Of a DNA stretch of 64,000 nt, positions 16,599 through 25,100 are shown in pieces. The stretch is from contig JAGGUN010000005.1 in NCBI GenBank assembly GCA_021158465.1, forward strand, positions 1 to 64,000, given 5' to 3'. Within the stretch, counting starts at the first letter, position 1. Every line of letters begins with the position of its first letter. This DNA comes from a bacterium (lineage in GTDB: Bacteria > UBP14 > UBA6098 > 4484-93). A program made the translations under genes and the position numbers. The notes below the pieces were generated by a model that worked only from the letters and a program-made list of their open reading frames with translations, made no database searches and had not been told where the DNA came from.

Positions 16599-17366
16599 GT
16601 GAAACCAGTTGCCTTGATAATCGCAGGTTTTGACCCAACAGCTGGTGCAGGTATCCTCGCCGATAGAGCAGTATTCAACCGTTTCGGGATATTCTCTGTT
16701 TGCACGACAGCAGCACTCACCGCTCAAGGAAAAGATGGGGTAATAGAAATCTCCCCTGTTCCCTCCGAACATTTGAGCAAGCAACTGCAGGGGATAGAAT
16801 CGCTCTTCACCCCCAAGGTGGCGAAGATAGGAATGCTGTATTCCCCTGAGAATGTCGAGGTGGCGGCAGAATTCCTGCACAGGCGGAAGGTAACCTCTGT
16901 ACTCGACCCGATGATACTCTCCAAAAACGGCACCCCGCTTGTCAGAGAAGAAGCGATACCGCTTATAAAGGAGAGGCTATTCCCCGAGGTTTCACTCATT
17001 ACACCAAATATCCCGGAATTCAAGCGGATAGTGGGAATAATACCGTTCTCACCAGAATGGGTGGAGAAAACATTCGAGTTCCTGAAACAATACAAACAGC
17101 TTTCTCTCCTTCTCACCGGCGGACACAAAAAGGGTGTCCCGATAGACCTTCTGTTCCATCAGGGGAAGCTGCATACATTCACGGGTAGGAGGATAACCGG
17201 TATAACCCCTCACGGGACAGGATGCATCATCTCATCAGCGATAGCGGCAAATCTTGCACTCAACAGACCGCTTCCTGAGGCGGTCTCGGTTGCGAAGAGA
17301 TACCTCGAACAGATGCTCAAAAGAGTAATCGTTAGGGGAAAGATCGACTATCTGGAGATAGAATGA
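16599..17366 (+). CDS. thiD: Hydroxymethylpyrimidine/phosphomethylpyrimidine kinase
   Basis: A 255-residue ribokinase-fold enzyme of thiamin biosynthesis that phosphorylates HMP and HMP phosphate. The N-terminus KPVALIIAGFDPTAGAG is the family start, with Asp-Pro-Thr in place of the more common Asp-Ser/Pro-Ser. The C-terminal anion-hole motif GITPHGTGC carries the residue usually Asp in GTGC kinases; here the sequence is HGTGCI, as in ThiD. I place the start at GTG 16599, which aligns with other ThiD proteins; an upstream in-frame TTG at 16563 would add 12 residues. It overlaps the PAP2 gene by 4 bases (ATGA). No TPP riboswitch or other thiamin gene is visible. Confidence 0.92.
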   Translation: MKPVALIIAGFDPTAGAGILADRAVFNRFGIFSVCTTAALTAQGKDGVIEISPVPSEHLSKQLQGIESLFTPKVAKIGMLYSPENVEVAAEFLHRRKVTSVLDPMILSKNGTPLVREEAIPLIKERLFPEVSLITPNIPEFKRIVGIIPFSPEWVEKTFEFLKQYKQLSLLLTGGHKKGVPIDLLFHQGKLHTFTGRRITGITPHGTGCIISSAIAANLALNRPLPEAVSVAKRYLEQMLKRVIVRGKIDYLEIE

Positions 17367-17917
17367 TAGATTGGATCTTGGCGGTCGACCACAAACTGTT
17401 CTACTTCATCAACCGCTCACTCGAATGTGACTTGCTTGACACCATCTGCCCGATACTGACCCTCCCTTCATTCTGGCTCATACCTCTTGTACTTATGCTG
17501 TATCTGGTTGTCCGCAGTGAACCGAAGACGGGGCTGGCATGGGCACTGCTTTTGCTCTTACTCTTTGCTGTATCTGACTTTGTGTCGTCGGGCTTACTTA
17601 AACCTTTCTTCGCGAGGCTCCGCCCCTGCAGAGCGTTACCCGATGTCCATCTCCTTGCCTACTGCTCAAAGGGGTTCTCATTCCCATCAGGGCATGCTAC
17701 AAACTCCTCTGCAGTCGCCGCATTCTCATTCGCTCTAAGTAGGAAAACAGTTTCCCTCATACTGATATTTATAGCCCTACTCATCTCCTTTACGCGCGTG
17801 TATGTCGGCGTTCACTATCCAACCGATATATTCTCCGGCTGGATAATAGGAGCAGGCATCGCTTCTGGATTTATAAAGCTTTTCAAACTGATAGAAGGAA
17901 AGATGAGAGCAAAATGA
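17363..17917 (+). CDS. PAP2-superfamily membrane phosphatase
   Basis: A 184-residue integral membrane protein with about five or six helices. The three acid-phosphatase motifs are intact: KPFFARLRP, FSFPSGHATNS and RVYVGVHYPTD, giving the catalytic His of PSGH and the nucleophile His in VGVHYP. Members dephosphorylate undecaprenyl pyrophosphate, phosphatidic acid or lipid A at the periplasmic face; the sequence does not decide between these. An undecaprenyl pyrophosphate phosphatase role is common for proteins of this size. It overlaps both neighbours, thiD and the NUDIX gene, by ATGA. Confidence 0.92.
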   Translation: MIDWILAVDHKLFYFINRSLECDLLDTICPILTLPSFWLIPLVLMLYLVVRSEPKTGLAWALLLLLLFAVSDFVSSGLLKPFFARLRPCRALPDVHLLAYCSKGFSFPSGHATNSSAVAAFSFALSRKTVSLILIFIALLISFTRVYVGVHYPTDIFSGWIIGAGIASGFIKLFKLIEGKMRAK

Positions 17918-18426
17918 GAAGAAAGACATTCTGTCCATACTGTGGCGCAAAGCTCACTTCAAAGGTGGTAGGAGATAGAGGGAGGCTTGTCTGCTCATCA
18001 TGTGGGCAGATAGTATACGAGAACCCTATCCCTGCAACAGGCGTTGTCGTATTGGATGATATGAACAGGATTCTGCTTGTGAAACGAGGTGTAGAGCCGT
18101 GCAAGGGCGGATGGTCACTCCCGGGAGGGTTCGCAGAGATTGACGAAACTATCGAGGAAGCAGCACTACGGGAGCTCACAGAGGAAACGGGAATAATAGG
18201 TGAGATTGTGAGACTTATAGGTGTGTACTCACAGCCGAGTCCACAGTATAAAAATGTCCTCTTAGTCGGATACCTCGTGAAGGCTCTATCCAGCAACCTC
18301 CGCCCCTCCGACGATGTAGTAGAAATAAGATTCTTTGATAAAGGCTCTCTTCCTGAGGTGTGCTTCGAGGGACACAGACGGTTCATCGAGGCAACCCTCG
18401 GTGTAAAGCCGAGTGGCAAATACTGA
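17914..18426 (+). CDS. NUDIX hydrolase with N-terminal zinc ribbon
   Basis: A 170-residue enzyme. Residues 7-32 form a zinc ribbon (CPYCGAK and CSSCGQ), then ENPIPATG leads into the NUDIX domain. The Nudix box runs GGFAEIDETIEE, then AALRELTEETG, with the full metal-binding REx2EE core. The zinc-ribbon plus NUDIX arrangement resembles the C-terminal half of NADH pyrophosphatase (NudC) and the ADP-ribose pyrophosphatase-like family, but the NudC SQPWPFPxS signature is replaced by YSQPSPQYKN, so the substrate is uncertain. It overlaps the PAP2 gene by ATGA and ends 14 bases before fabD. Confidence 0.9.
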   Translation: MRRKTFCPYCGAKLTSKVVGDRGRLVCSSCGQIVYENPIPATGVVVLDDMNRILLVKRGVEPCKGGWSLPGGFAEIDETIEEAALRELTEETGIIGEIVRLIGVYSQPSPQYKNVLLVGYLVKALSSNLRPSDDVVEIRFFDKGSLPEVCFEGHRRFIEATLGVKPSGKY

Positions 18427-18440
18427 GAAAGGAGGATTCT

Positions 18441-19355
18441 ATGCAGGCTGCCGTATTCCCCGGTCAGGGGTCACAGAGACCCGGTATGGGGAAGGAAATC
18501 TACTCCCGCTTTCCAGCGGCAAGGAAGGTATTCGACACAGCGGAAGAGATAGCAAGTTTCCCACTGAAGAAGATATGCTTCGAAGACAGAGAGGGAGCTA
18601 TCAACCAGACACAGTATACCCAGCCGGCACTCTTTGTCTCAAGCCTTGCGACGCTTGCCGCAATAGGGGATGTGGTCAGGTTTGATGCCGTTGCTGGACA
18701 CTCACTCGGCGAATACACAGCACTCGTCGCAGCGGGAATAATTTCCTTCGAGGATGGAATGTATGCTGTTCTGAGGAGAGGTGAACTTATGAGCCGCTCA
18801 TCCGAGACACCAGGCGGCATGGTCGCTGTCATCGGTCTTAACGAGGAAGAGATAGAGGATACCATCTTCCCGCTAAAACTAAAAGGGATAATAAACATTG
18901 CTAACTACAATTCTCCCAGGCAGATTGTGATATCCGGGGAGCTCGAGCTGATAAAAGAAGCACAGGAACTCCTTTCTCCAAAAGCCAGAAAGCTGATCCC
19001 TCTTGCCGTCTCTGGGGCATTCCACACAAAACTTATGAGTAGAGCAGCCAAGGAGATGAGCAAAGTCCTAAAACCTATCCGATTCAAAAAACCAAAGGTA
19101 GCCTATTTTTCCAATGTCTCAGGGAAGAAGGAAGACGACCCAAAGAGGATAAAGGAACTTATGAGAAAACAGATAGAATCTCCTGTTCGCTGGGTCCAAC
19201 TCGTTGAAAGTATGGTAGGATACGGCATCAACCGGTTCATCGAGGTCGGGGAAGGTAGGGTTTTAACAGGGCTCATAAAGAGGATTACAAAGGATGCTGA
19301 ACTTGTTAACATAAACTCCGTCGGCTCGGTGGAAAGCTTCTGCAAGGAGGAATAA
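18441..19355 (+). CDS. fabD: Malonyl-CoA:ACP transacylase
   Basis: A 304-residue enzyme that loads malonate on acyl carrier protein for fatty acid synthesis. The N-terminus AVFPGQGSQRPGMG, the nucleophile elbow GHSLGEY (Ser), and the catalytic His in SGAFHTKLM are all present. The ATG at 18441 follows AAAGGAGG; an upstream in-frame extension into the NUDIX gene is not needed. fabG begins 1 base after its stop. The typical acpP and fabF do not follow, so this is only part of a fatty acid cluster. A holo-ACP synthase gene is found elsewhere in the window (58153-58497). Confidence 0.96.
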   Translation: MQAAVFPGQGSQRPGMGKEIYSRFPAARKVFDTAEEIASFPLKKICFEDREGAINQTQYTQPALFVSSLATLAAIGDVVRFDAVAGHSLGEYTALVAAGIISFEDGMYAVLRRGELMSRSSETPGGMVAVIGLNEEEIEDTIFPLKLKGIINIANYNSPRQIVISGELELIKEAQELLSPKARKLIPLAVSGAFHTKLMSRAAKEMSKVLKPIRFKKPKVAYFSNVSGKKEDDPKRIKELMRKQIESPVRWVQLVESMVGYGINRFIEVGEGRVLTGLIKRITKDAELVNINSVGSVESFCKEE

Positions 19356-19356
19356 A

Positions 19357-20079
19357 ATGCTTCTTGAAGGGAAAAGGGCAGTTGTGACAGGCGCAGCCTC
19401 CGGCATCGGACTCGCCATAGCAAAGAGGTTCTCGGAAGAGGGAGCGGAAACTGTTCTTGTAGATATAAACGCTGAAGCGCTCGAGAGGGCAAAGCGCAAC
19501 ATCCCAAACTCATCCGGAATTATCTGTGATGTATCAAGAGAGGAGGATGTTAAATCCCTGAAGGAGAAAGCAGGTGATGTTACAATCCTTGTCAACAACG
19601 CCGGAATATCCAGGGACTCAATTCTCATCCGTGCGAGGAGAGAAGACTGGGAAAGAACCATATCGGTCAATTTGACCTCCGTCTTTCTGCTCTCCCGTGC
19701 GTTCGCAAGAGGAATGATGCGAGCGAGGTACGGCAAGATAATTAATATATCGTCGGTCATAGGTCTTATGGGGAACATCGGGCAGGTAGCCTACAGTTCA
19801 TCGAAGGCAGGCATAATTGGGCTGACAAAAAGCCTTGCCAAAGAGCTTGCAACAAGGAACGTCTGTGTCAATGCGATCGCTCCAGGATTTATCGAGACAC
19901 CGATGACAGACACCCTCTCCAAGGATGTCATCGAGAACTACAGGAAACTTATCCCACTCGGTCGATTCGGCAAACCCGAGGATGTCGCAAATGCAGCACT
20001 ATTCCTGGCATCAAGCCTCTCCGACTACATAACAGGTGTTGTCCTCCGTGTTGACGGCGGAATGGTTACAGGATATTAA
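19357..20079 (+). CDS. fabG: 3-oxoacyl-ACP reductase
   Basis: A 240-residue short-chain dehydrogenase with the NADP-binding TGAASGIG, the NNAG motif in LVNNAGIS, the Ser-Tyr-Lys triad (NISSVIG, then AYSSSKAG), and the C-terminal PLGRFGKPEDVA and ITGVVLRVDGGM signatures of FabG. It reduces 3-oxoacyl-ACP in fatty acid elongation. The ATG follows AAGGAGG, partly inside the end of fabD. It is the last gene of the plus-strand run that begins at 5439; no strong hairpin terminator follows it. Confidence 0.95.
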   Translation: MLLEGKRAVVTGAASGIGLAIAKRFSEEGAETVLVDINAEALERAKRNIPNSSGIICDVSREEDVKSLKEKAGDVTILVNNAGISRDSILIRARREDWERTISVNLTSVFLLSRAFARGMMRARYGKIINISSVIGLMGNIGQVAYSSSKAGIIGLTKSLAKELATRNVCVNAIAPGFIETPMTDTLSKDVIENYRKLIPLGRFGKPEDVANAALFLASSLSDYITGVVLRVDGGMVTGY

Positions 20080-20096
20080 ACATAGGAAAAATTCCC

Positions 20097-20126
20097 TTGA
20101 CTTTTGACATAAGTTCGATTTATTGA
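20097..20126 (+). promoter_or_regulatory. Possible sigma70-like promoter upstream of the lipoprotein pair
   Basis: TTGACT at 20097-20102 is followed after 18 bases by TATTGA at 20121-20126; a second TTGACA lies at 20104-20109 but lacks a good partner. The -10 match is weak. The 92-base gap is otherwise AT-rich, and an AAGGGGG ribosome binding site precedes the ATG at 20172. Confidence 0.4.
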
Positions 20127-20171
20127 ATTTGTGTTAAAAGTGGAGTTTTTAACCTAACCAAGGGGGAAAAA

Positions 20172-20486
20172 ATGAGAGAGAAAATTGTTGTCATCAGCCT
20201 TCTGACAGTTGCCTTTGTGGCGTTCGCTGTTGGCTGTCAGCAGAGTCCCGAGGCAAACCGAGCCATTATGGAAAGATTGGACCAGCTGGAGAAGAGGGTT
20301 GCCGACCTCGAACTCCAGTTGAATGAGCTCAAAAGTGGTGTGGAAAAGCCTGAGGTCCAGCCAAAACCCGAAGAGAAACCAGCAGAGGAAGCTGTCAAGC
20401 CTGAAACCAAGCCCGAAGAGGAAACAGCAAAGCCCGCTGCTCCCGCTCCAAAACCGAAAAAGAAGGTGAAAAGAAGAATAAAATAG
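20172..20486 (+). CDS. Small coiled-coil lipoprotein with Pro/Glu/Lys tail
   Basis: A 104-residue protein. It has a signal peptide with a lipobox (VAFAVGC, Cys21 or nearby), so it should be lipid-anchored. Next comes a short heptad coiled coil (MERLDQLEKRVADLELQLNEL split as two heptad blocks, about residues 33-57), then a low-complexity tail of PKPEE/KPAEE units and a very basic end, PKKKVKRRIK. The plan (lipid anchor, trimerising coiled coil, extended tail, Lys/Arg end) recalls Braun-type lipoproteins, which tie the outer membrane to peptidoglycan, but homology cannot be shown. It is followed 13 bases later by another lipoprotein gene. Confidence 0.8.
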   Translation: MREKIVVISLLTVAFVAFAVGCQQSPEANRAIMERLDQLEKRVADLELQLNELKSGVEKPEVQPKPEEKPAEEAVKPETKPEEETAKPAAPAPKPKKKVKRRIK

Positions 20487-20499
20487 GAGGGAAAGCACA

Positions 20500-21258
20500 A
20501 TGAAGAAGCTACTACCTTTACTGCTTGTTTTGCCGCTTGTTTTCTTCGGGTTCGGATGTGAGGAGAACCCAGAGGAGCCAGAGACTGAGGCACCATCCGC
20601 ACCAAGAAACTTTACGATAACAGCCGGCGCAGATGAGGAGAGCCTTGAGCTTTCCTGGTCACCCCCATCGGAGGGAGAGGTAACAGGATACTATATCTAC
20701 TTCAATGATGAGATAATTGACTCCGTCGAGACCGGGCTCAGCTACACACACACACCAGACCAGCTGGGGAATTATCAGGTTGCAGCTTATAACGACGAGT
20801 ATATAGGAGAGAAAACCCCCGAGATTTCGACCGAGCTTGTGACAGGCGAAAGCCAAGAAATCTGGCGCATGGATGACCCAAGCCCTGAGCACCCGTCTGG
20901 GTACGGCTGGAACGAAGACGGAAGCGGTACAGCATATAGTATGTCAGGGACAGCAAACCAGCCATATGTTGACCTTTACTTCGATACGGATAACACTCTC
21001 AATTCCCCAGACAACCTCGGAGCAGGCTGGAGAACAACCGCTATTGCTCTCGTAGCTGAGACATACAACAATATCGAGCTTGCACCGGCAACTGGATACT
21101 ACAATATGGAGGATGTTGCTTTAAACGGGGTCTATATCCTCCAGATACAGGATGGCAACTACATCAAGCTCCAGATAACCGGCTGGGATACCGTTACCAA
21201 CAAGATAACATTCAAATACGGCTTCCAGACAATCCCCAACTTCCGCAGGATGAAATAG
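20500..21258 (+). CDS. Lipoprotein with fibronectin type III domain
   Basis: A 252-residue protein with a lipoprotein signal peptide (LPLVFFGFGC, Cys at about residue 20) and a short acidic linker EENPEEPETEAPS. Residues ~30-110 form a fibronectin type III-like domain (APSAPRNFTITA, LELSWSPPSEG, GYYIYFN). The C-terminal ~130 residues are a beta-rich domain of unknown family (YVDLYFDTDNT, GVYILQIQDGNYIKLQITGWD), ending NFRRMK. It probably sits on the outer membrane and binds something; no catalytic residues are evident. The start ATG follows GGAGGG. A strong terminator follows the stop by 7 bases, closing this two-gene unit. Confidence 0.85.
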   Translation: MKKLLPLLLVLPLVFFGFGCEENPEEPETEAPSAPRNFTITAGADEESLELSWSPPSEGEVTGYYIYFNDEIIDSVETGLSYTHTPDQLGNYQVAAYNDEYIGEKTPEISTELVTGESQEIWRMDDPSPEHPSGYGWNEDGSGTAYSMSGTANQPYVDLYFDTDNTLNSPDNLGAGWRTTAIALVAETYNNIELAPATGYYNMEDVALNGVYILQIQDGNYIKLQITGWDTVTNKITFKYGFQTIPNFRRMK

Positions 21259-21265
21259 AATGATT

Positions 21266-21311
21266 GCGGGTCCCTTTGATAAATTCTCAGGGACCCGCTT
21301 TCTCATTTCTT
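21266..21311 (+). terminator. Rho-independent terminator after the lipoprotein pair
   Basis: A perfect 10-bp stem, GCGGGTCCCT (21266-21275) with AGGGACCCGC (21289-21298), encloses a 13-base loop and is followed by TTTCTCATTTCTT. It is the clearest terminator in the window. Confidence 0.88.
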
Positions 21312-21314
21312 AAT

Positions 21315-22055
21315 ATGAACCTCGAAAACAAGGTATTCCTTATATCTGGGTCTATCGTTGCAGTCTCTGCTGTATCGCTGTTTCCAGCAGGCTCGATATT
21401 CGTCTCGGGGCAGTCGCTGGAGAAATTCATACCCTTAGGTGCAGGCGGGATACTTGTTTATATCATCTCATCACTTATTCTTCTTTACCTTGGGATAGAG
21501 CTTGCGGTTCATACCAGGTCATACGATTTCCCCTTCATCCGCAGGATACTGACAAAAGCTTCTTTGAGAGGTAATCTCTCAAATGCAATGAAACATTCCC
21601 TCTTCTCCGCAATAGTTGTTTGGCTTGCCCTCATCGGGATAAGAAACATCTTTTCCTCCTTCCTTAAGACGCTTCCCTTTTCATTTTGTTATAGCTACAA
21701 CAACATCTTCCACCTCCTCGCCGTGAACTGGTCATCATCGCTCTTCGAGGAGATAGCTTTCCACCTTTTCCTCTTCAACCTGTTCCTTCTTGTCTTCGGC
21801 TTTATAAAGCTGAAATATCTTCGGTCTTTCCTTGCATATTCCCTGACCGCCGTTGCATTTTCATTTTACTTCATTCCCGAGATGCTGGGGGTTCTGTCGG
21901 TACCACAGATAATAAAGGTGCCAAGTAGCCTGATTCTGAGCCTTCTCGTCTACAACGGAACGCTCGGCGCTGTGCTGAACATACTTTATCGCAAGGAAGG
22001 GTTGGAATCGGCGGTTATCGCCCACTTTATTCTGAACCTGCTCTTAAGGATGTAA
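21315..22055 (+). CDS. CPBP-like polytopic membrane protein (possible intramembrane metalloprotease)
   Basis: A 246-residue membrane protein with about seven hydrophobic helices. Two segments recall the CPBP/Abi intramembrane protease family: SSLFEEIAFH (paired Glu, though the usual Arg of EExxxR is His here) and the late EGLESAVIAHFILN (motif H-x-x-x-N). A middle FYFIPEML replaces the usual FxxxH motif, so one metal ligand may be missing and activity is doubtful. I use the ATG at 21315, because the longer frame from 21264 would start inside the terminator. There is no visible ribosome binding site or promoter in the few bases between the terminator and this start, so expression may depend on readthrough. 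Confidence 0.65.
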   Translation: MNLENKVFLISGSIVAVSAVSLFPAGSIFVSGQSLEKFIPLGAGGILVYIISSLILLYLGIELAVHTRSYDFPFIRRILTKASLRGNLSNAMKHSLFSAIVVWLALIGIRNIFSSFLKTLPFSFCYSYNNIFHLLAVNWSSSLFEEIAFHLFLFNLFLLVFGFIKLKYLRSFLAYSLTAVAFSFYFIPEMLGVLSVPQIIKVPSSLILSLLVYNGTLGAVLNILYRKEGLESAVIAHFILNLLLRM

Positions 22056-22065
22056 TATTTGTTAC

Positions 22066-22094
22066 TTGACTTTTTCTTTCAAGATGCGTAAAAT
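22066..22094 (+). promoter_or_regulatory. Strong sigma70-like promoter for the secreted metalloprotease
   Basis: TTGACT at 22066-22071, exactly 17 bases, then TAAAAT at 22089-22094 (5 of 6 to consensus). An AAGGGGG ribosome binding site precedes the ATG at 22125. The extended TTGACTTTTT form matches the promoter at 5390. Confidence 0.75.
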
Positions 22095-22124
22095 GTTGGA
22101 TCGAATAAAGAACAAAGGGGGAAG

Positions 22125-25100
22125 ATGAGGATTGCTTCACTGCTTGCAATGCTTTTTGCCTTACCTTCTTTTCTCTTCGGCTTCCTGCCGACGGAGGAGG
22201 ATTTCATTGGAGGAAAGGCTCCCGTTGAGCGCCTTACGACAGTTGCACCGGACAACCTTGCCTGGTCTGACTTCATATCAAAGTATCCCAGCTGGCTCGG
22301 CTTTTGGGACAGGGAAACACAACACCTAAGACGAGCTTACGGCAGGGGTATACGGCTTGTGGATGTCTCAACCGACGAACAGCTTGACCAAGCAATAAGA
22401 AGGTTCGTCCAGAATAACTCCCATGCTCTCGGTATAGCAAGTGAGTCCTTTGAACTCCTTTCTGTCAACCGTATTCTGGGAAAGGTATTCGCGATTTACA
22501 GGGAGGTATATCATGGTATCCCGGTCTGGCTTGGCAGGCTGGATTTCAGCCTAACAAGTGAAGGAAAGCTTCTTCTCATCTCGCTTCAGACCCATCCAAA
22601 CCTCTCGGTTGATATAAATCCAAGGATACCGGAGGATGAACTGGCGGACTATCTCCCCAAACGGGAAGGGATATTGTCTGCCGAGCTTATCATTTTCCCC
22701 GAAGGCAAAGGGCATCTTGCCTGGTGGATAAGAACCGAGTCAAAGAGAAGCTACATTCTGGACGCTCACACCGGCGAAATTCTTCTTACCTATCGTGAGA
22801 CACCAACCTGTTACGGCGAGGTAACGGGGAACATCCACCCGGAGTATATGACCGACACCCCGATGGTTCTGCCCCTGCCGTTCGTCTATATCAACCTCGA
22901 TTTGGAGCTTGATACTGCAGATGTAAACGGGCGATATTCAAACGAGCTTTCACCCGGCTGGGTATGGGTTCAGGCGAAGGGGCTTTTCTGCGATGTCCAG
23001 CCTTTTGAGGCTGAGCCGCTCGCTGTTATCGAGGAGGTAACAGGAGATGAGGTTAATCTCTTCTGGGAGGATGTATCCGATGAGAGCGGTGCATACTTCC
23101 ATATCAATCTGATGCATAATTATTACAAGATGCTCGATGCAGGTTTCTGCGCACTCGATTATGAGGTTCCTGTGGTTATTCGGGATGAGGAGCCACCCTG
23201 CCCTGACAATTCTTTCTGGGATGGCTACGGTGTGCATCTCGGAGCTGGCGGCGACATCTTCAATAACTTCGCATTCTTCTCCGATGTCATTTACCACGAA
23301 TATACACACGGAGTAACACATAACATCTATCCATCCTCGGAACTTCCATATACAGGTCAGCCAGGTGCGATTGACGAGGCGTTGTCCGACTACTTTGCCT
23401 GCACTGTAACGGACGACCCGCTCATCGGTGAAGGAGGGCTATACAGAATAGGCGACCCCGAAATGTATATGCGCTCACTCGAGAACGACCTTACCTTCCC
23501 TGACGACTGGGAGGGTGAGGTGCATGCGGACTCGAGGATAATATCCGGCGCCTTCTGGGAGATAAGAGAAGCACTCGGAGCAGGATACACCGACACGCTT
23601 GTTCATTTCGCAAGATACGGCTACCCAAACAGGTTCGATGATTATGCTTATACAATCCTTGTCCTCGATGATAACGATGCTGACCTATCCAACGGCTCGC
23701 CGCACTTCAGCCAGATATACTCTGCCTTTCAGAGGCATGGAATAGGACATTTTGATATTGTCATCGTGCATACAGGCTATCACGACACAGAGGACGAGAG
23801 CAACCCATACCCGATAACTGCCGAGATAACAAGCACATTCCCACTGGATATGGATACAACTGGCATCTATTTCTCCACAGGGGAGGAGTACAGCTTCATC
23901 CCAATAACCGAGGTCGAACCACATATATACAGGGGTTATATCCCGCCTCAGCCCTACGGAACAATCGTCTCCTACTATATCTTTGCAATGGACACGATGA
24001 ATGTTGAGGCAAGGCTACCGGAGGGGGCACCGGGAGAGCTGTTCTCGTTCCGCGTCGGCGAGGATACAATACCCCCCACCATACGCCATACCCAACTGGA
24101 CGGCGAAACACCGGAGACCTTCCCTGTCGAGATAAGAGCAACCATCAAGGACAACCTCGGACTGGAGAGAGTAACAGTTGAGTATCACAAAAACCACGAG
24201 GCGAACAGAACCGTCCCGATGACCGAAGAGGGAATAGATACATATTCTGTCCCGATTGATTTCGATGATATAGTAGTCGGGGATACCGTCTATTACCGGA
24301 TAACTGCAACGGATGCGTCATCGCGTCACAACGAAGCCTCATTTCCCGAGGAGGGATACGCGAATTTCCCTGTAGTCCGAGGGATATTCCTCGATTTCGA
24401 GGAGACAGACGGGATGTTTGTGTCTTCCGACGGCTGGGAATGGGGTGAACCACATGGCGCTGGTCCCGAAGAGGCACACTCCGGCAGAAACCTATGGGGA
24501 ACAGTGATTGACGGATATTATAGCAACGATGCCGACTACTCGCTTACAACACCCGACTTTGACATCTCAGATTTCTCGGTGGCAACAGTTGAAATGTATC
24601 AGTGGTTCTCTACAGAGGGGCGCTTCGACGGCGGTAATATCAAAATCTCAACGGATGGCGGAGAGACATGGAGCATCCTCACACCTGTTGGAGGCTATAA
24701 CACCCACGAGGTCTCAGCACTCTCCGAGCCAGGGTTCTCCGGCAATGCACCAGAGTGGAAGAAGGTAAAATACAACCTCTCCTCGTATCTTGGCGGAAAT
24801 GTTCGCTTTCGGTTTGACTTTAGAAGCGACCATGGGATAACCGATGCCGGCTGGTACTTCGACGATCTTGTGATAATGGAGAAACAGCTTCTTCTTCCAC
24901 CGGTCAATCTCTCAGCTGAATCCGGCTGGGATGGCGAAATCCCGCTTCACTGGAGCCCACCAGAGGCGGGAATGAGACCAGGAGGGAGCCTCATCGGATA
25001 CAATGTTTACAGGTCGGAAGAGCCAGATGCATTCCCACCTGACCCAATAAACTCGGTACCCACCACCGACAGCTTCTACACAGACTACTCGGTCATCCCA

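Noticed and set aside
16567-16600. TPP riboswitch upstream of thiD
   Set aside because: The gap between endonuclease V and thiD is only about 30 bases and lacks the conserved CTGAGA and ACCTGATC-type THI elements.
21264-21314. Upstream start for the CPBP-like gene
   Set aside because: The extension lies inside the 10-bp terminator stem, so it is unlikely to be translated.
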